A stretch of 64,000 nt of DNA from Ignavibacteriaceae bacterium. GTDB lineage: Bacteria; Bacteroidota; Ignavibacteria; Ignavibacteriales; Ignavibacteriaceae. Made by a program: the position numbers and the translations under genes. The DNA is taken from positions 62,001 through 126,000 of the forward strand of contig JALNZG010000004.1 of NCBI GenBank assembly GCA_023229425.1, written 5' to 3'. Positions 1 through 9,232 of the stretch are shown here, one piece after another (position 1 is the stretch's first letter; the number at the start of each line of letters is the position of its first letter). Below the pieces are notes generated by a model. That model was not told the origin of the DNA, made no database searches, and saw only the letters and a program-made list of their open reading frames with translations.

Positions 1-543
1 TCGTTTAAGAGTTGGGATGAAGTTGAAAAACTTTCTATTAAAAAACTTGAACAAATAATTAACGTAGCGGGACTTGGATTCCAGAAAGCAACCGCGATTA
101 AAAAAGTTTTGTCTTATTTGAAAAGAGAAAAGGGAAGTCTCTCGCTTGATTATTTAGTTGATAATTCAGATGAAGAAATTTTAACCGAACTAACTTCATT
201 CCAAGGAGTGGGATTAAAAACCGCAAGCTGTGTTTTACTTTTTTCGCTTGAGAGAAATGTTTGTCCGGTTGATACGCACGTTCACCGGACGTTGAATAGA
301 ATTGGTGTTGTTCAGACTTCATCGCCGGATAAAACGTTTCTTGCAATAAAAGGTTTTCTACCGGAAAAGTCCGCACACACATTTCATACAAATTTAATTA
401 GACTCGGCAGAGCGATCTGCAAACCGGCAAAACCGGGATGCGCTGTTTGCCCGCTTCTAAAAATTTGCCGATATGAAGAGAAGAATTTAGAAAAAGGGAA
501 AGCGGTAACGAAAAGAGATTTTATGCTGCTGGATAATCTGTAA
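1..543 (+). CDS. Endonuclease III-like DNA glycosylase (5' end outside window)
   Basis: The frame is open from base 1, so the gene starts upstream and about 180 C-terminal residues are visible. They show the helix-hairpin-helix GVGLKTA, whose Lys matches the catalytic Lys of endonuclease III, then VDTHVHR with the conserved catalytic Asp. The C-terminus carries the [4Fe-4S] loop C-X6-C-X2-C-X5-C (CKPAKPGCAVCPLLKIC). This set is diagnostic of the HhH-GPD/Nth family, which removes oxidised pyrimidines and nicks at abasic sites in base excision repair. A branch of Nth-like enzymes with other base preferences cannot be excluded, so no gene symbol is given. The gene converges on the minus-strand gene at 642. 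Confidence 0.88.
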   Translation, partial: SFKSWDEVEKLSIKKLEQIINVAGLGFQKATAIKKVLSYLKREKGSLSLDYLVDNSDEEILTELTSFQGVGLKTASCVLLFSLERNVCPVDTHVHRTLNRIGVVQTSSPDKTFLAIKGFLPEKSAHTFHTNLIRLGRAICKPAKPGCAVCPLLKICRYEEKNLEKGKAVTKRDFMLLDNL

Positions 544-576
544 ACATGAAATTCCAAAAAATAAATTCCAAATGCC

Positions 577-607
577 AATCAAATCTCAAGACCAAATTTG
601 ATTTTTT
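577..607 (+). terminator. Probable terminator after the endonuclease III-like gene
   Basis: An 8-bp perfect stem (aatcaaat at 577-584, atttgatt at 596-603) is followed directly by a short T run, 34 bp past the stop codon. The stem is AT-only, so it would be weak. Confidence 0.4.
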
Positions 608-641
608 GACAGTTGTGATCTCCTTGAGAAGACACACTTTT

Positions 642-2210
642 TTATTTAACCGCGCTCATTTTTTCAAGAACGGTTAAACTGCTTACCATGCAATTGTTCC
701 AGAACTCTTGAAAACCCGGAACCCAAAATGTAGGGATCATTCCATTTTCTTTTTGACTATTTACTATACTATTGGTTAACGCAAATGCTTTTTCGCTGTA
801 GATTGCATCGCCGGTTTTTTCATAAGCCAAATAAAATGTATTTATCATTTGAACGGCGCTTGCATCAATTGGCACGTAACACATGTATTGTTCCAGCACC
901 GAAGGAACGAGCCACCTGCCGGAAGAAGTTTTCCAGTTATCATAAATACCCGGTTTTTCCCAAATAACAAATTGATCTTCGCAAAAGGCAATTAGTTCTT
1001 TAGCTAACGGAATGTATGAAGTGTCTTTCTCCTTATTGTTAAGTAAATATTGAGCGAACCATGAAGCTTCGTATTTTGTAAGATTATGATATGGTTTGGC
1101 GGCGGCAACATCTTCAAACTGACCTGTCCAGTTAAATGTTTTCACCGGATTTTCCCATATCCACTTAATAGCCGCATCAACAGCTTTTTGGTATTGCGGC
1201 TGCCGGTATTGATTAACAAGCTCCGAAAGGAAATTAGCAATTCCAATCGGGATACAAAGTTCATCTGTTACAGGTTTTCCGGTCTCTTTAAATATTCTGA
1301 TATACCATGTCCCCGAAGGTAATTGATTTTTAACATAAGTGTTCGCAATATTAATAGCGGCATCAAGGTATTTTCTGTTTTTTGTTTTGTCGTATAACGC
1401 AAGAAAGGTTTTTCCTGTTACGGCAGCCTGCATCATAACCATTTCTTTACCGTAAGAACCGGCGGCTAAGTTGCTCCCTTCATAAGCCTGAGGAAAATAT
1501 TCTAATAAAGTTTCGGCAGATTCGGCATTTGCAAGAAGATAATCTGCAGCTTTGCAAGCTATAACTAATGCCGTATCATTTTGCGGGAAGTAACTATTAT
1601 ACAGCAACATTGCGTTCACCACACTTCCGACTTCCAATGAAGAATAGCAATATAAATTATGTTCCTTATGGTCAGGCGTACCGGCAACGTACCAGTTTTT
1701 TATATGTTTTTGATTGTACATGAATTGCATTCCTTTTAGGAAGGCTTCTTTGTAAGAATATTTTGCTTCGGGATAAGGAGGACAAAATGGTGCGGCTTTA
1801 TAAAACATGCGGCTTCCCGCCAGGATAAAATCCAACCCGTCATCACTTATGGCTTCTACTTTAAGATAGACTTCTCCATCGGGGAGCTTATCCCAAATTG
1901 GAGTTAACGTCTCATAAGGTGTTGATGCCGTAAAGGTGTAATATTGTTTATCTGCAAATGAAAAGGCAGAATATCTATACTGCTTTGGATTAGATATTAT
2001 CCAGTTTGTGTTATCGTTTTGAAATGAAGGAACATATTTAAACATCGTTGACTTTTCGTTCCAGAATGGTTGTTTCCCCGGAATTCCCGGACGAATTGGG
2101 ATCAATGATTCTGTTTTACTCTGCTTGCAATAATTTTGATCGGCTGATTGATCTTGTCCAAACAGAGAAACCGAAAGGACGCACAAGAAATAAATAAGAT
2201 AGGTCTTCAT
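642..2210 (-). CDS. Secreted alpha-helical-hairpin (six-hairpin glycosidase-like) protein
   Basis: This 522-residue protein has a signal peptide (MKTYLIYFLCVLSVSLFGQ, residues 1-19). Residues of about 140-520 form repeated paired helices such as YLLANAESAETLLEYF, KYLDAAINIANTYVKNQ and AVDAAIKWIWENP. These are rich in Trp and Tyr and resemble the alpha/alpha-toroid fold of GH88/GH105, cellobiose epimerase-like and lyase-type enzymes. The first 120 residues look beta-rich and may be a substrate-binding domain. I do not recognise a catalytic signature, so the substrate is unknown. It is transcribed alone, with the repeat-containing gap 2211-2465 upstream. It is probably a periplasmic or surface polysaccharide-active protein, but the function is inferred from fold only. 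Confidence 0.55.
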   Translation of the reverse strand: MKTYLIYFLCVLSVSLFGQDQSADQNYCKQSKTESLIPIRPGIPGKQPFWNEKSTMFKYVPSFQNDNTNWIISNPKQYRYSAFSFADKQYYTFTASTPYETLTPIWDKLPDGEVYLKVEAISDDGLDFILAGSRMFYKAAPFCPPYPEAKYSYKEAFLKGMQFMYNQKHIKNWYVAGTPDHKEHNLYCYSSLEVGSVVNAMLLYNSYFPQNDTALVIACKAADYLLANAESAETLLEYFPQAYEGSNLAAGSYGKEMVMMQAAVTGKTFLALYDKTKNRKYLDAAINIANTYVKNQLPSGTWYIRIFKETGKPVTDELCIPIGIANFLSELVNQYRQPQYQKAVDAAIKWIWENPVKTFNWTGQFEDVAAAKPYHNLTKYEASWFAQYLLNNKEKDTSYIPLAKELIAFCEDQFVIWEKPGIYDNWKTSSGRWLVPSVLEQYMCYVPIDASAVQMINTFYLAYEKTGDAIYSEKAFALTNSIVNSQKENGMIPTFWVPGFQEFWNNCMVSSLTVLEKMSAVK

Positions 2211-2289
2211 ATATGTTTTGGGTTTAGTATTGTTGATAGCTTATTAGTAACCGCTAATGAACCTTACCTGAAGCAGTTTCTCAAAAAGA

Positions 2290-2420
2290 ATCTTCTTAAT
2301 CATAATCGTATTCGTAATCGTATTCGTAATCGTAATCTTACTCGTTTTCAATCAGCAAAAGCAGATTCAGCCAAAGGCTGACATGTAAGAAAAAGATTAA
2401 GCGTAAGATTAAGAAATCAC
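2290..2420. repeat. Intergenic inverted array of TTAATC/TAATCG-type hexamers
   Basis: The left arm (2290-2345) is a degenerate tandem of six-base units of the type taatcg/tattcg. The right arm (2385-2418) carries the opposite orientation (gattaagcgtaagattaag). The arms flank a perfect hairpin tcagcc-aaa-ggctga at 2367-2381. Similar elements lie at 9233-9296 and 26767-26852. The rest of the 2211-2465 gap shows no gene and should hold the promoter of the minus-strand gene ending at 642. Confidence 0.7.
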
Positions 2421-2465
2421 TTTACGATTCTGCAAAAATGATTTAGTAAAAATTTATTCCGATAG

Positions 2466-4892
2466 TTAATCTTCATCCTCAAGTACTTTCAAAAACGCCG
2501 CTCTTCTTGTTCCGGGATATTCGGCGTCCAATCCTTTAACAGCATACCAGATAATTTTATTAAACTCACCATCGGGAACTCTATCGGCTTCGGTAAAATC
2601 TAACGTTTCACTCTTCTCTTGCCAAAAATTAACAGCGGTATTTTTTGCATCGAGATCAACATTAATGGGGCGCGCAGTAAACGGAGCAATGTCTGGAACA
2701 GTTGAAAAACATCTCCACATCGGTTCGGCGGCGGCATCGTATTGGCTCATCGGCGGAAGTCCGAGAATTAATTCCATTGTTCTTAACATTGAAGAAGTTG
2801 AATACATCGTGTGATCAACAAAATTGCGTTTAACAAATCCTCCCGCAACGTAAGCGGTTGTTCTATGCGCATCAACATGGTCGGGACCGTCTTGCGCGTC
2901 GTCTTCAATTATAAAAATTGCAGTCTCTTTCCAGATTGGTGAGCGGCTTAAATAATCAACAAACAAACCAACAGCAAGATCATTATCAGCAACGTGCGCG
3001 TAGGGTGTCGGTCTTCCTTTGCGTAATCCTTCGGTGTGGTCGTTTATAAATCTTAGCGTACTAAACTGAGGAACTTTGCCAATCATAAGAAGGGAATCAA
3101 AATCATTTTTCCATTGATAAAAGCGGGTTGTGTCTCTTACTTTCATATCCCATTCGGTAAACGTAGTGCACAAATGATTTTCTAAAACGGGAAGAGTCGG
3201 CTTACCATCATTTGTAAACTCGGCATAAGAACGGAAAGAAACATTATGTCTGCTGCAAACATCCCAGATAAATTCTTTATTGTTTGCCACTGCGCGGTTT
3301 CCTTCAGCATCATAACCGCCGCCGCGGCTGCCGTAACTTGTGGGCCAGGTTTTTTCAAGATAATCGGTTGCATAAGCTCCCATACTCCAGTTGTGTCCGT
3401 CTGCGCTCACTTCGGCGTTGGCGTAAAAATTATCGAGCAAAACAAATTCATTTGCAAGAGCGTGTTGATTCGGTGTGTAAAATTCACCAAACAAAACTAA
3501 ACTTGTATCGCCGTTGCCTTCGGGAATATCACCGAGCACCTGGTCGTATGTCCGGTTTTCTTTTATCACATAAAAAACATATTTGATTGGAGAAGGTGCG
3601 CCGACTTTTTGCGGGATCGGATTTCCTTTTTCTCCATGCGCCGCTAATTCTTTTTCTTTTTGATAAGGAGTATTCTCATAAACGAGTTTTGAATAACGGG
3701 CTAACAGAGTTTCATCGGGAATTTTAATGGCGCTTAACGTTCCTTTAAATAATCCGCCGATGTATTGTTCTTTAATTACCTTTGAAGTATCACCTTTTTG
3801 ATAAATTATGTTGCGTCCTTTTCGTGTGGGATTTGGTCCTTGCGGATTTGCCAGCGATGAAAAACCTTTTCCGTTAGCAACATAAATTAAATTGTTCACC
3901 ACACGTACACTTGTAGGATACCAACCTGTTGGAATGAATCCTTCACTTTTACTTGAACCGGGATGCGCGACATCAAAAACCGTTAGGCAGTTGTTATCAG
4001 CGTTTGCGATGAACAACATTTTATCGTCTTCACTTAGCGCTACGCTGTTTGGCGTTGAACCGATCGGCGATTGTGGATAAAGGGCGGTGTTAAGCGTTTC
4101 AATTACTTTGCGTTCTTTTATATTGATAACCGAAACAGAATTGTCATTTGCATTTGCAACGAAGAGAAACTTTCCATCTTTAGTTAAACAGAGATCGTTA
4201 GGATTGTCGCCAACTTTTATTTCGGATGAAAATGATTTCCCATCAGTGTCAAAAACTAAGACTTTATCACCTCCCCAATTGGAAATATATAACTCCTTTT
4301 TGTTCGGAGATAAAATACATTGGTAACCTTCTCCGCCTAAAGGATAAGTCCCAGCAACGGATTTGGATTTTGTATCTATTAGATAGAGAGAATTGTTTTC
4401 TTTTGTAACAACGTATAAAAGATTTTTATGATCGTCAAGAGCAAGACCAGCGGGAGAAATTTTTTCGGGCCACTTTTTGCCGAGAATTAACGTGTCTTGA
4501 ATAACTAATTTGTTTTTCCGAATTGCGTATCGGAGAATCCAATTATCATTTCCACCGGAAACATAAAGAAATTTAGCATCTTCACTAAACACCAAACCGA
4601 ACCACGCTTTTGCAACGGGAACTTCATCAAGAATTTTAAACTCTTTTACGGAAATTAATTGAATGGATTGCTCGCTTTGTCCGTTGTTAGTTACGGCTAA
4701 ATATTTGCCGGAAGGAGAGACCGCAATTTGAAGAGGAAGATCTCCAAGCGGTAAACTTTTTCCAAACGGTGAGAGCGCCCAGCCGCTGGGCAAAATTATT
4801 CTTTTTACTTTTTCCTGTCCATTCGTAAGCGAAGCAAATAGTAAAATAGAAATTAGGAGGGTGTTTAAAATTGTAATAGTTTGTTTTCTCAT
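2466..4892 (-). CDS. Secreted YVTN beta-propeller / phosphoesterase fusion protein
   Basis: This 808-residue protein has an N-terminal signal peptide (cleavage near LTNGQ, residue 26). Residues of about 45-350 hold repeated beta-propeller blades of the YncE/YVTN type (DLCLTKDGKFLFVANANDN, SVALSEDDKMLFIANADNN). Residues of about 430-780 match the alkaline-phosphatase-superfamily phosphoesterase domain related to phospholipase C and acid phosphatase (VFYVIKENRTYDQVLGD, VSADGHNWSMGAYATDY, TAIFIIEDDAQDGPDHVD). The two-domain arrangement is known as a bifunctional YncE/alkaline-phosphatase-family protein. It probably cleaves phosphate esters in the periplasm or outside the cell; the substrate is not evident. 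It is a lone minus-strand gene divergent from the OPT transporter. Confidence 0.82.
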   Translation of the reverse strand: MRKQTITILNTLLISILLFASLTNGQEKVKRIILPSGWALSPFGKSLPLGDLPLQIAVSPSGKYLAVTNNGQSEQSIQLISVKEFKILDEVPVAKAWFGLVFSEDAKFLYVSGGNDNWILRYAIRKNKLVIQDTLILGKKWPEKISPAGLALDDHKNLLYVVTKENNSLYLIDTKSKSVAGTYPLGGEGYQCILSPNKKELYISNWGGDKVLVFDTDGKSFSSEIKVGDNPNDLCLTKDGKFLFVANANDNSVSVINIKERKVIETLNTALYPQSPIGSTPNSVALSEDDKMLFIANADNNCLTVFDVAHPGSSKSEGFIPTGWYPTSVRVVNNLIYVANGKGFSSLANPQGPNPTRKGRNIIYQKGDTSKVIKEQYIGGLFKGTLSAIKIPDETLLARYSKLVYENTPYQKEKELAAHGEKGNPIPQKVGAPSPIKYVFYVIKENRTYDQVLGDIPEGNGDTSLVLFGEFYTPNQHALANEFVLLDNFYANAEVSADGHNWSMGAYATDYLEKTWPTSYGSRGGGYDAEGNRAVANNKEFIWDVCSRHNVSFRSYAEFTNDGKPTLPVLENHLCTTFTEWDMKVRDTTRFYQWKNDFDSLLMIGKVPQFSTLRFINDHTEGLRKGRPTPYAHVADNDLAVGLFVDYLSRSPIWKETAIFIIEDDAQDGPDHVDAHRTTAYVAGGFVKRNFVDHTMYSTSSMLRTMELILGLPPMSQYDAAAEPMWRCFSTVPDIAPFTARPINVDLDAKNTAVNFWQEKSETLDFTEADRVPDGEFNKIIWYAVKGLDAEYPGTRRAAFLKVLEDED

Positions 4893-4957
4893 GATTCATT
4901 AGCTCCGATAATTCATAATAAAAGAGTAAATAATTCTAGTTGACTGCGTTATTAGGT

Positions 4958-5060
4958 AAACCGTTGAAACGGTTGAGATACTTATCATTTTTTCATTAAC
5001 ACCTCGATTAATCGAGGTGTTAATAAAATATAAATCAAGATTTGAACCGTTTCAACGGTT
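4958..5060. repeat. Composite palindromic intergenic element (REP-like)
   Basis: The 16-mer aaccgttgaaacggtt (4959-4974) is itself a hairpin with 7-bp arms. Its exact reverse complement lies at 5045-5060. Between them is a perfect 30-bp palindrome (4995-5024) centred on cgattaatcg. The whole unit of about 100 bp can form a three-hairpin structure. It resembles REP/BIME elements that are mobilised by RAYT transposases, but no transposase gene is present in the window. Confidence 0.75.
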
Positions 5061-5366
5061 TCCGGTTAGCGATTTTTATTCCATTACGCCTTGGTTTAAA
5101 TCTTGAAGAATTAAAAACCATGATTTTTACACAGTTTCTAAAGCTCATGGCTATTCAAATAATTTTTTTTCTGTTGGTTTAAATTTACCAGTTATCTCTT
5201 AGAAAACCAGATAAGATCACAGATTATCGTAGTTCAAAAGTCTCTTTGGAAAATATTTCCGGTGATATTGAAAAGATTTCTTTGAAGTGCTAAGAATTCA
5301 TTCTTATATTTGAACTAACATTTTCAAATTAATTAATTTAGTTCATAATGATTATAAGAGGTTGAA
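5061..5366 (+). other. Non-coding leader upstream of the OPT gene
   Basis: No supported ORF is present. This AT-rich stretch must hold the promoter of the transporter gene at 5367, with a gaggttga ribosome-binding region just before its ATG. I see no recognised riboswitch or operator. Confidence 0.5.
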
Positions 5367-7316
5367 ATGTCCGAACAAAGAAAATTTGTCCCGTTTGTCT
5401 CTTCAGAAACCAACATCGCCGAATTCACGGTTCGTGCGCTTGTTATCGGTCTTGTGTTAGCCGTTGTTCTGGGCGCAGCAAATGCGTACTTGGGACTTAA
5501 AGCCGGAATGACCATAGCCGCTACTTATCCAGCCGCAGTTATCGGTATGGCAATTATAAAATTATTTAAGGGGACAATCCTCGAAGAAAATTTTGCACGT
5601 ACAGTCGGTTCAATTGGTGAGTCAATTGCAGCCGGCGCCATTTTTACTTTACCTGCCTTTTTTATCGCAGGAATTTGGGACCCATTTTTCACACCAGGTA
5701 ATTATGCCATTTCTTCAGCGATCATGTTTGCCGGTGGCGTACTCGGAATTATGTTCGTCGCTTTACTAAGGCGCGTAATGGTGGAAGATGTTGATCTTCC
5801 TTTTCCTGAATCAGTCGCTGCGGCAGAAATTCACAAAGCCGGCAGACACGGCGGTTCCGGCTCAAAGTTTTTATTCAGTGCGATGGGCGTTGGTGCACTT
5901 ATTCAAGCTCTTGGGCAGTTCAAATTATTTGCCACAAGCGCCGATAAATTAGTTTCCTTCGGAAAAGGAAATATTCTTTTTAAATCTCCCGATGTAAGCC
6001 CTGCTTATATGGGCGTTGGATATATCATCGGTCCACGTTTAGCCGCTTTAAACTTCAGTGGTGGAGTTCTTGCATGGGGATTATTAGCACCGATCATCGC
6101 TTATTTCAAATTTGGTAATGTTGATCCATCAACTTTGGATTGGGCAAAAGAAATTACCACAGTTTGGAAAAGTTACGTTAGACCAATTGCAATTGGTGGA
6201 ATGTTAGTTGGTGCAGCCTTTACTTTATGGAAAATGAGAAAAAATCTTATCACCGGTATTTCTCGTTCAGTAAGTGATGTGAAAAAAGCCGCTTCGGGTG
6301 AATCAACAACTGAAAGGATCGAAAAAGATATTCCTTTTACTTATGTAATGCTTGGCATCGGCTTAGCCTCGTTTGCTACTTTTTTTATTTACAATTATTT
6401 TGCTCAAGATGTTGTTGCCGCATTGGTTGCAACATTAGTGATGATCGTAGCAGGATTTTTCTTTGCCGCCGTCTCCGGTTATTTAGTTGGAATTATCGGT
6501 TCAAGCAATAATCCTATCAGCGGATTGACGTTGTCAACCCTCGTAATTGCCGCATTATTAATGGTTGCTCTTGGAATGAAGGGAGCTCAAGGAGTGGCGG
6601 CTGTTCTTGGAGTGGCGGCAGTTGTATGCGTTGCCGCAGCAGTTGCAGGCGAAATGTTACAAGATTTAAAAGCAGGTCATATTCTTGGCGGAACTCCCTG
6701 GAAAATGCAGGTTGGCGATTTGATCGGTGTACTTCTTTCCGCAGCAGTTATGTTCATTCCTCTTTTAATTTTGCATGAAGGAAATATTAAAGCCGGCGGA
6801 ACAGGATTTGGCGGAGATCAATTACCTGCGCCACAGGCAAGTTTAATGGCTATTTTATCTAAAGGAATTGTTGCCGGAGAAATGGAATGGATTCTCATCT
6901 TTACCGGTATGTTAATGGGCGTTGGTTTCATTATGATGAATGTTAAAAGTCCGATGCTTGTTAGTGTAGGAATGTATCTTCCCTTGGGAACCACATTCGC
7001 AATTTTTGTAGGCGGATTGATTAAAGGCGCTGTTGAAAGAATCAATGAAAAGAAAAAATTCAATGAAGGACAAAAATCAAGGGTTGAAAATAACGGAGTA
7101 CTTATTGCCGCCGGTTTAATAGCCGGGGAGGCACTGATAGGTTTGCTCTTTGCGGGCTTTGCCTTTTTTGAAATTCAAATTGCAGATTTGACATCTCCAT
7201 TTTCAATACTTCTTAGTGTGGTAGTTTTGGCTTTAATCGCTTTTATGTTGATTAAAATTCCAATTAATAATGCCGGAAAACCGGATGATCCGCTGCCGCC
7301 TCACGTATCTATGTAA
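5367..7316 (+). CDS. OPT-family oligopeptide transporter
   Basis: This 649-residue polytopic membrane protein belongs to the OPT/YSL superfamily of proton-coupled carriers for peptides or metal chelates. Family hallmarks are the N-terminal stretch VLGAANAYLGLKAGMTIAA (residues about 35-54), FARTVGSIGESIAAGAIFT (about 76-94) and the GYLVGIIGSSNNPISGLTL segment near residue 380. I count about 14-16 hydrophobic segments, and the length fits the bacterial branch. It sits upstream of a PqqD-like protein and the dipeptidase PepD, which supports peptide uptake. A hairpin terminator follows at 7332. Substrate specificity cannot be read from the sequence. Confidence 0.9.
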   Translation: MSEQRKFVPFVSSETNIAEFTVRALVIGLVLAVVLGAANAYLGLKAGMTIAATYPAAVIGMAIIKLFKGTILEENFARTVGSIGESIAAGAIFTLPAFFIAGIWDPFFTPGNYAISSAIMFAGGVLGIMFVALLRRVMVEDVDLPFPESVAAAEIHKAGRHGGSGSKFLFSAMGVGALIQALGQFKLFATSADKLVSFGKGNILFKSPDVSPAYMGVGYIIGPRLAALNFSGGVLAWGLLAPIIAYFKFGNVDPSTLDWAKEITTVWKSYVRPIAIGGMLVGAAFTLWKMRKNLITGISRSVSDVKKAASGESTTERIEKDIPFTYVMLGIGLASFATFFIYNYFAQDVVAALVATLVMIVAGFFFAAVSGYLVGIIGSSNNPISGLTLSTLVIAALLMVALGMKGAQGVAAVLGVAAVVCVAAAVAGEMLQDLKAGHILGGTPWKMQVGDLIGVLLSAAVMFIPLLILHEGNIKAGGTGFGGDQLPAPQASLMAILSKGIVAGEMEWILIFTGMLMGVGFIMMNVKSPMLVSVGMYLPLGTTFAIFVGGLIKGAVERINEKKKFNEGQKSRVENNGVLIAAGLIAGEALIGLLFAGFAFFEIQIADLTSPFSILLSVVVLALIAFMLIKIPINNAGKPDDPLPPHVSM

Positions 7317-7331
7317 TAATTGTTTTCTTAA

Positions 7332-7364
7332 TGTCCCGGAGTAAAATGCCGGGACAATTTTTTT
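7332..7364 (+). terminator. Rho-independent terminator after the OPT gene
   Basis: The stem tgtcccgg/ccgggaca (7332-7339, 7349-7356) has a 9-base loop and is followed by attttttta. It separates the transporter from the next gene. Confidence 0.8.
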
Positions 7365-7376
7365 AGAGAGTGATGA

Positions 7377-7754
7377 ATGAATTTTTTTCAAAGACGTGCG
7401 GTATTAAAAGATCTTAACTACCTCGAAGTGCGTCCAATTAGAAATTACAGCCAAACCGTTGATGAAAATAATTTAGTTACGGTGTTGATCCCAAAGTTTA
7501 AAAATCGTTTTGCTGTTAGATTTGTTTTGCCTTATTTGAAACATTCTTTCTTCAAATTAAAGCTAGATGAATTTGGTTCGACGGCGTGGCTGTTAATTGA
7601 TAGTAAACGAAATGTTGGCGATATTGCTAATGAATTAGTGAACAAGTTTGGTGAAAGAATTCACCCGGTTGAAGAAAGATTAACTAGATTTTTCACCGGA
7701 ATTTATGAACAAAGATTAATTACATTTTTAGAAATTCAAGAAAAAGGAAATTAG
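7377..7754 (+). CDS. PqqD-like (RRE-fold) protein
   Basis: This 125-residue protein has the core of the PqqD family: beta strands, then FKLKLDEFGSTAWLLIDSK, then the winged-helix-like part VGDIANELVNKFGERIHPVEERLTRFFTGIYE. PqqD-type domains bind leader peptides in RiPP pathways, but stand-alone copies of unknown role are common. No radical SAM enzyme or precursor peptide is nearby. The gene ends 2 bp before pepD and is probably cotranscribed with it, which suggests a link to peptide metabolism; that link is inference. Confidence 0.75.
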   Translation: MNFFQRRAVLKDLNYLEVRPIRNYSQTVDENNLVTVLIPKFKNRFAVRFVLPYLKHSFFKLKLDEFGSTAWLLIDSKRNVGDIANELVNKFGERIHPVEERLTRFFTGIYEQRLITFLEIQEKGN

Positions 7755-7756
7755 TT

Positions 7757-9217
7757 ATGGGAACAATATTAGGAGAACTTAAACCAACCTTAGTTTGGAA
7801 ATATTTCGAGGAAATTTGTCAGCATCCGCGTCCTTCAAAAAAAGAAGAAAAAATTGCAGCATATATTTTCTCTGTCGGCAAAAAATTAAATCTCGAAACT
7901 GTAAAAGATGCTTTCGGAAATATTGTTATCCGTAAACCCGCAACAGCCGGAAAGGAAAATCTGAAAACAGTCGTTTTGCAGGGACATATTGATATGGTTT
8001 GCGAAAAAAACCGCGGTGTTGAACACGATTTTGATAACGACCCCATTCATGTTTATATTGATGGAGATTTTGTAAAAGCAAAAGGTACAACACTCGGCGC
8101 TGATAACGGTATCGGTGTTGCCGCAGCATTGGCAGTATTGGAAGACAATTCAATTCAACACGGACCGATTGAGTGTTTATTCACCTTAGATGAAGAAACA
8201 GGTTTAACCGGCGCTGCAAGTCTTGATCCAACGATTTTGAAGGCGGATATTCTTCTTAATCTTGATTCCGAAGAACTCGGCACTTTTTTCATCGGATGTT
8301 CAGGCGGAAAAAACACAGCAGCTAAGTTTACCTTCACACCGGAAAGTGTTCCTGCAGATTCTGTTGCATACGAAGTTAAAGTTGCCGGTTTACAAGGCGG
8401 ACACTCCGGTCTTGAAATTCACACCGGCAGAGGAAATGCAATTAAAATTCTAAATCGTTTTCTATGGAATGTTACAAGCAAATTAGGAGTTCGCTTAGCT
8501 CAAATTGAAGGTGGAAATAAACACAATGCTATCCCGCGCGAAACTTTTGCAGTAGTTACTGTTCCGAAAACGAATGCAGCAGATTTTCTTGCAGCATTAA
8601 CAAATTATAATAAAACTATTAAAGAAGAATTAGCTACCAACGAACCAAACTTAATAGTATCAGCAGAGGTTTTCAATTCACCGGCAAATGTTATGGATGC
8701 AAAGACCACGGCTCAATTACTTAATGCACTCTATGCAGTTCCTCACGGTGTTATTACCATGTCCCCGGATATTGCCGGATTAGTTGAAACATCAACAAAT
8801 CTTGCAACCATAATTACCGAAGGAAATAATGTAAATATTGTTACAAGTCAACGGAGTTCTGTTGCTACCGAAAATCAAGATTTAGTTGATATGGTACACT
8901 CGGTATTTGTTTTGGCAGGAGCGGAAGTTTCTCACGGTGATGGTTATCCTGGTTGGAAGCCGAATGTGCATTCAGAAATTCTGAAAGTTTTCAAAACAGT
9001 TTATAAAAATATGAACAACAAAGAACCGGAAGTAGCGGCTATTCATGCAGGTTTAGAATGTGGAATCATCAGTGAAAAATATCCAGACATGGATATGATC
9101 TCTTTCGGTCCAACGATGTTTGGAGTGCATTCGCCTGACGAACGATTGAACATTCCATCTGTTCAACCGTTCTATGATTTGCTCGCGAATGTTTTAAGTA
9201 ATATTCCAGCTAAATAA
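7757..9217 (+). CDS. pepD: Aminoacyl-histidine dipeptidase (peptidase D, M20C)
   Basis: This 486-residue cytosolic di-zinc peptidase hydrolyses Xaa-His and many other dipeptides. M20 metal ligands and catalytic residues are visible: LQGHIDMV (His77, catalytic Asp79), LGADNGIG (bridging Asp116), DEETGLTGA (Glu146/Glu147, general base and ligand) and a late His in FGVHSPDERL. A lid/dimerisation domain interrupts the catalytic domain, roughly residues 185-385 (LQGGHSGLEIHTGRGNA). Length matches PepD. Together with the OPT carrier upstream it suggests uptake and use of small peptides. Confidence 0.93.
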   Translation: MGTILGELKPTLVWKYFEEICQHPRPSKKEEKIAAYIFSVGKKLNLETVKDAFGNIVIRKPATAGKENLKTVVLQGHIDMVCEKNRGVEHDFDNDPIHVYIDGDFVKAKGTTLGADNGIGVAAALAVLEDNSIQHGPIECLFTLDEETGLTGAASLDPTILKADILLNLDSEELGTFFIGCSGGKNTAAKFTFTPESVPADSVAYEVKVAGLQGGHSGLEIHTGRGNAIKILNRFLWNVTSKLGVRLAQIEGGNKHNAIPRETFAVVTVPKTNAADFLAALTNYNKTIKEELATNEPNLIVSAEVFNSPANVMDAKTTAQLLNALYAVPHGVITMSPDIAGLVETSTNLATIITEGNNVNIVTSQRSSVATENQDLVDMVHSVFVLAGAEVSHGDGYPGWKPNVHSEILKVFKTVYKNMNNKEPEVAAIHAGLECGIISEKYPDMDMISFGPTMFGVHSPDERLNIPSVQPFYDLLANVLSNIPAK

Positions 9218-9232
9218 AAAAGTCTCAGCCTT

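Noticed and set aside
2148..2381. Plus-strand frame of 77 codons across the hexamer repeat
   Set aside because: The Asn/Arg/Ile-rich translation comes from the repeat itself and has no ribosome-binding site or known fold.
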